64,000 nt of DNA from Synchiropus splendidus (taxonomy: Eukaryota; Chordata; Actinopteri; Syngnathiformes; Callionymidae): NCBI RefSeq assembly GCF_027744825.2, contig NC_071345.1:10882501-10946500 (forward strand), read 5' to 3'. Positions 58,401-64,000 of this stretch are shown one piece after another. Under the pieces are notes generated by a model, which ran no database searches, had not been told where the DNA came from, and was given only the letters and a program-made list of their open reading frames with translations. The position numbers were made by a program, and so were the translations under genes. Within the stretch, counting starts at the first letter, position 1, and every line of letters begins with the position of its first letter.

Positions 58401-59310
58401 CAAAAGCGACATATGGTCCACATCACTGAAGGTGCGGTCAGATAGGGAGAGGACCAAGAGAGTAGTCAGAGGAGAGAGGCTTTAAATATGGATAGATGAG
58501 GAGAGAGGTTAGCCAAAGTGAAGGTCAGGGGACTGAGTAAAACCAATTGGCTGCTCCATTAACCTCAGCAACAAAAAATCCAATTGTGGCTTCACTTATT
58601 TTAGACATTGCGTAAATTCAATGCAATTTTAGACAAGACACAAATCACCAGAACTTCAACTTTGTTCACTCCAAAATACCCAAATTAAATATTCCACCGA
58701 CTGTGTAAAACCAGAGAGACGGTTGGGAAACTTCCCATGAAAAGGATCGTTGAAAAGTGAAGACACTGGTTGCACAGAAAAGGATTAGGCTAAATGGGAC
58801 TACAGCAGAAATTCCTACATTTCCAACCATTCCCTTTGAGCTTCTGGAGACACAAACAATCTATTTATTCAGTGGCAGAATCCTTTTCCCTAAGCCGCTA
58901 TTTACTTTAGCGGTGATGACACAAGGGGAGGAATTTGAGAAATGCCTGTGTATCGCAGACTCATTTCCTCCAAGCGAAAGCCATCACCAGACAGAGAAGA
59001 CAGCTCTCAAGTCTGGTTCAGTCCTGTGCCTCTGGCTCCGTGTCAACAGTGCACACCAAGATTTATGCACTTAAAAGAGAAAGCAGACAACTGTAATCTC
59101 CACATAATTAAACCATTTTCCTTGAACAAGCAGCAAATATGTAACACTGACAAGATTTTTGGAGACATGAACATATTTCCTCTGAAAAATATTATGGCCC
59201 AGTCCAATGGCAAAAAAGATGTTTTACTGTATACACACCAGTGACACAGAGTAAAGGGACATTTTTTCTAACTTTGCATACGAAATTGTATCTGTTTCAA
59301 ATCTTACCTT

Positions 59311-59395
59311 CTCTGATCACATGCTTCCATGCGTTCTTTATGTTGCTGTTCACCAATATAGCCACCAGGTGGAGCAGCCCACAGTCACAAGTTTA
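59311..59395 (+). repeat. dispersed repeat copy with CCACCAGG core (copy B)
   Basis: It shares ordered blocks with 295-372: CTGATCA, GTTCTTT, TTGCTGTTC, then CCACCAGG, GGAGCAGC and CACAGTCA. It is about 59 kb from copy A in the same orientation. Confidence 0.4.
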
Positions 59396-59456
59396 AGATG
59401 AAGACAAACTCCAAAATTGTTATGTCTTCTTCATGTCTCATTAGAGCTATGTATGG

Positions 59457-59482
59457 TTTAATTAATTAATTAATTAATTAAT
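59457..59482. repeat. (TTAA)n tetranucleotide repeat
   Basis: Six tandem TTAA units in AT-rich sequence. Confidence 0.9.
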
Positions 59483-62400
59483 GGTTCGCATTGCAACACA
59501 TACTCACACTGAGAGTGGTTTTGTTCAATTAAATATATTTGTTTTCTTATTATTAATTTTCTTATTATGTGTGTAATCTGTCCTGATCAATTCAGCAGTA
59601 ATTTTAGGGCATTTAATTGTGGATTATGTTACAAAACACGCAAATAAATATTGAAAGCAGGCAATATATTCAGGTATAACGGGCAAAAAAACTCTAAGTT
59701 GTTTTGTAAATGTTCTTATTAAAATATAATTTGACAGTAGAAGGTGATAATTTAAATAAGAGAAAACAACAAAGATGGAAATGACAACTACAAGCCTTGC
59801 CATTTCCTTTTCAACAACCATTTTGTGCTTCACTTAGATGAAATAACATGTTATTGGCTTTCAGTGGGCTTTTTGTCTGCTTCTGTAGAAATGGAAGTCT
59901 TTTTTTTAAATTGTAAAGGATCAAAGCAGCGTCATAGTTGCATGTTTGAGGGGGAAATGAAAAGGCGGACTATCTCTACAATGAGATCAACTCAACAGTC
60001 ACTATTGCTTTTTCAATGGAAGATCAATGTCAGCGCTACCCAGTCTTTTCCTTTTTTTCCTCCAGGCAGGTCAAACATGTGTCATGAATTTACATTCCGG
60101 TAAAATTCAATAAGTGGTTTAGGGAGCATTAAAGGTAGCGTTTCTCCACTTGTTCTTCAATGTCAAGGAGGAAAAAAATGGGAACAAACTGTGCAGTCAG
60201 ATTAACACTCTGTGGATTCCTGCCAACAAGTATGTACCGGTTCCTCTTTTCACTTATTTCAGCTGTTCGATTTCATGCCAGATATGTAAATGGCTTCTGA
60301 AGGTCTGTCAGGAACATGAGGGCTGAATTGGGTTTTTGTAACAACAAAACCAAAGCCAGGATCAGATAATGAAAGTGGGGGATCTTCGGTGAAAAAGGTA
60401 GCCACAAGTGACAGACACCATTCTGTAACTGTTTAAAATATTCAACTATTAAAGACTGAACTACTACTGGCTAAAAGAGGGGAATATTAAGGGTCACACA
60501 TCTTTCCTATTTCAATATAAATGTAGATAGTAAATTAATACTATTTTAGGTTAATTAACTATACAAAAAAAACACTTCTCTAGTAACAAAAATAGGGAAT
60601 ATTTTTCCGCCCAGACCTGAACTGTCATCATCATCATCACTGTCATCATTATCCGAGTGTAGTAACCAAACCTTTACACCCTTAGATAAGATGTACAGGA
60701 GTGGAGCAAGTTGACTTGTTGTTTCCTCCGATTGACTAGCAATTTTCTCCTTGAGCAATTTCAGATGGTATTTTGTTCAATGTGCTTGCCATGTAGTATT
60801 GCTAGTGTATTGGAAAAAATAGAAGCAAAACCATATACTAATCAGTGTACAGGTACTGGTTATGGAAAAGGTCATGTTGACCTTGAGAAAGACTAGAAAG
60901 CAGTCAAAAGGAAGAGAAAATGGAACCCGCAGCAAATATTCCATTATCCTCATGTTTTGCTGTTTTCCAAATGGAATGACAAATGAGCATTGGAGTAGAA
61001 CGGGACGCAAAAGACGGGCTTGCAGCTGTTCCTGTGTGCCATCACTGTTTGTGTTCCCAGGAGAGCGGACAAAGCACTTCCAGGTCGCCCACTAACCTGC
61101 CTTCTCATTACCAAAGGCCATCTTGCCGAGCACAACGCTGACCTCTCCCGACAAAGGTTACTTAGAAGAGAGAGGGATTTAAGGAGAGTGGGACAGATTG
61201 GAAGCCAGTGAGTGGAAGGGGGAAGGTGAGAGGGAGATAAGTCTTAAAAGTCTGCTCGTCTCATCCCTCGCTTTCACTTACTCTGACCATACATCTTGAG
61301 CTGAATTCTTCCAGGAATCACAAAGTTGAGTCACTTTGATGATCATATATGGCCGGTCTTTTTGAAGCACTTATTAAATAATCAGATTAAAATTCTCATT
61401 ATATGGCACAGATTTAGATCAGAAGAGGTTTAGGCTTTCCTTTAATATCACCAGGTCAAGTGCTTCGTAGAACAGGATAAATGCGTAAAGATGGAATTTG
61501 CTCTTAGATTACACCAAGCTCATTAGCTGTGGCCTGCTGTTGCGTTCACTCAAACCAGACCAAAGACGTGATCTGGGAGAAAATTTGATGAGGCGAGGGG
61601 GGCCAAGTGAACCGATATGTTTCCTTGGATAAGGCAGGGCCTAATAATGACTTCCTGTTGTTAGTCTGCAACTCAAAAACACAGACATTATGGATGATTG
61701 TGGGGAACACATGGCCGACTGCAGCATAGTCAGAAGGGTCCTGAAAAAGAATATGTTCTGCCGTAGATTAATAATCAGGACCTTTTTTCTTCATGGATAA
61801 AGATCACTGCGAGGCAAAATTTATTTCAAATGCCATGCAATGTTGCACTTCATCTCACCAAAGGAGCACATCCTGGCATCAAATTGTTCAGTGAATGGTC
61901 TGTTGCAATGCCACATTCAAAAGAAGAATTGTTTGAGCCTGAAAAACATTTGAGTTGAATCTATGAAAACAAAAGCTGGTCAACTACAACACAACTTCCT
62001 GATTTAAAAATTCACAAGGGATCAACCAAATAGCATACGCAAAAGCCTGTTTATCACTTGAACAACTCTCAAGAAACTGCCAAGAAATACTGATAACATT
62101 TTGCAATTTGTGGTTTGGCGGTCAACAATAATGATTAGAACTTATTGTCTGAAGGGTTTGTGCTCTGTCAGACTTAACAGAACAAGCTTATCTTGCATCT
62201 CCACACACCCTAGCTTTGCTCCCCAGTTGCTTCTTCCGCTTCTCTGTCCTTTTACCCTCGCACCATTAAGGCCATGTGGAACCTCCCAATTACGAGGAAA
62301 AAAGCAGACGTGCGAACGACTGAGCATGAACTTGCTATATGCAAAGCACAGGAGCTCTTGACAAGGGCTGCGTTGCTAACTGATTGAATGCGTCAGCGGG

Positions 62401-64000
62401 TCATAAAAGCCCCCTCTCGATCAATGTGACTATGAAAGCTTTACCCAGGCGACTTCCCAGACTGGCCAGCAAGCAGTGACAGGAAAGGAGTTGGAGGAGG
62501 GTGCAACCAGTATATTGTCTCACATCAACAGAACCCCCTTTCAACCTAACAAGTGGAGAACAAGCGAGGTCCCCCAGCTGCCTTCCATCAGCAGCTATAA
62601 TAGTGGAAGGGAAAGAAAGCAGGAAGGCAATTGTAACACCTGCAGGAAGGTGCCACAAACATTCCTTGGTCGCCCGGCCCTTGGGTGATGCACTCTATAA
62701 ATCCTTGTGATAAGCTACAGTAGCGGGTCTAAGTGCCACTTAAATGAAGTGACCTATGAGCTCAGAAATGTGATTTAGTCCCAAACAAAAAAACGTGGAA
62801 AAGTGATGGTTGTGAGTGAGGGTTATGAGACGGGAATGCTGGCGTGGTGGCAGGTTTGGAACAATAATATTATTTGAAAGCTTGTATAAAATCACGGGGA
62901 GAAAACACTGCATTGTATGTGAGGAAAACTGAATCCCTTGTTCACAACAAAATAGAAAACAGATGCGTACATGCTGTAATAACTAAGACGATGTTTCCAT
63001 GCAGGCTCGCGTCATAGACTGGTCGAATCTATACATTCACCCAGCTTTAATAAGCCGCTCTTAAAATGTCACAGTAAATCTGGAAGAGGCATTAGATGTT
63101 GTAAATCAGATGACGGTGAGTCTCCAGGGAACCCACGGATCATGAACATGCCAAAGTAATCAAAACATTAACCTGAGACACAGCCAGTCAATAAATGAGG
63201 CCATTATTGACCCCAGAGGAGGATAAATCCACAAATCACAACAAAAGTTATCACGGCTGAATCAACGCACCTGATTGCTGCACAGTCTCCAGAGGGCCAT
63301 AAACCTGTTGAGCTCACAGCAACACAAGGGATGGCACAGCTCAAAACCTAACCGGCGGGAGAGCTGCTGCCAACTGATACAGAACAGACCCAAATACGAT
63401 CTGGCAATTGCTCAAGCACAGGGCTTCTTTACAAACTCTCTGTCACTATTAATGCATGCCTACATTAATATAAAGGGATGTTCTACATGTTGTATATAAA
63501 TATTATGACTTTTAATCGCAATCTAAACAAATCCAAATGTTCTGGTATGACTATGTTTCATCTGTTCAAGGTTGTGAGCCATTTATTTTAATTCGATCTT
63601 ACATGCCTGGGTGGCAGGAACAGCAGTACTTGCGTGATGTAAACTTGAGTCCAGGCACAGTTGATGTTGCAGTGAATGGCATACATGGTCATGGTCAAGA
63701 CTTGTAGATGTAAGGGGGGCATAAACCGTTACTTCCGTTGAGGGACATGCTGACGCCACCACAGCCAAAACTGACACACAAACCTGCCTCTTCTAGGAGA
63801 CACCACAGGTCAGTAGTTCTTCCCAGCGTGCATCAAGGAGAAACTGTCTATTGAAGTTTAAGTGGTTGTCCTTTTTAGATTTAAGTTACTGACCGCTACA
63901 GACCAGGTATTTCTATGATAATGTGATGGCTGAATAGTCACAAGAAACGTGTGAGAAAAATAATAATACTGAATTATGTTAACATGCTGTGTATGATTGA

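Overview
This window looks like nuclear DNA of a bony fish, most likely a teleost. The evidence is vertebrate split genes with GT-AG introns, compact introns, an AT-rich background with long CA/GT microsatellites, and four recognisable vertebrate genes: two tandem thrombomodulin-type genes, a membrane toll-like receptor 5 (tlr5), and dispatched homolog 1 (disp1). No prokaryotic, viral or retroelement coding sequence was recognised.

Layout. 1-6.5 kb has no convincing gene. It holds a ~700 bp TA-flanked inverted-repeat element (2289-2987) filled with a TACGAA-rich array. 6.6-9.1 kb is an intronless thrombomodulin-like gene with a shortened lectin domain. 10.2-12.8 kb is a second intronless thrombomodulin-like gene with a fuller lectin domain. 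Both promoters share the same 13-base ETS-type block upstream of a TATA-like box. 13.9-18.4 kb is tlr5 in four coding exons, with the TIR domain split by two introns. 20.3-37.1 kb is disp1 on the minus strand: nine coding exons, all phases closing, 1532 predicted residues. Its 5' UTR starts in a further exon that ends at 37121, and the true promoter lies upstream. The best promoter candidate seen is a CpG-dense patch at 40.4-40.75 kb. From about 40.8 to 64 kb I see no gene, only microsatellites, one tRNA-like sequence, one copy of a dispersed repeat and possible conserved non-coding blocks.

Biology. The thrombomodulin pair would encode endothelial-type transmembrane proteins with a lectin-like domain and six EGF repeats. 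In mammals thrombomodulin is the thrombin cofactor for protein C activation. tlr5 encodes the flagellin receptor. disp1 encodes the RND/SSD-family transporter that releases lipid-modified Hedgehog. The tail-to-tail tlr5/disp1 arrangement matches human 1q41 as I know it; the thrombomodulin pair beside it does not, since human THBD is on chromosome 20. The genes are neighbours rather than a pathway.

Limits. Exon boundaries were placed by eye from splice consensus, reading phase and remembered family similarity. Conserved non-coding and promoter calls are inferences from composition only. I found no strong case for an undescribed biological system. The most unusual objects are the 2.3-3.0 kb element and the complementary degeneration of the two thrombomodulin copies.
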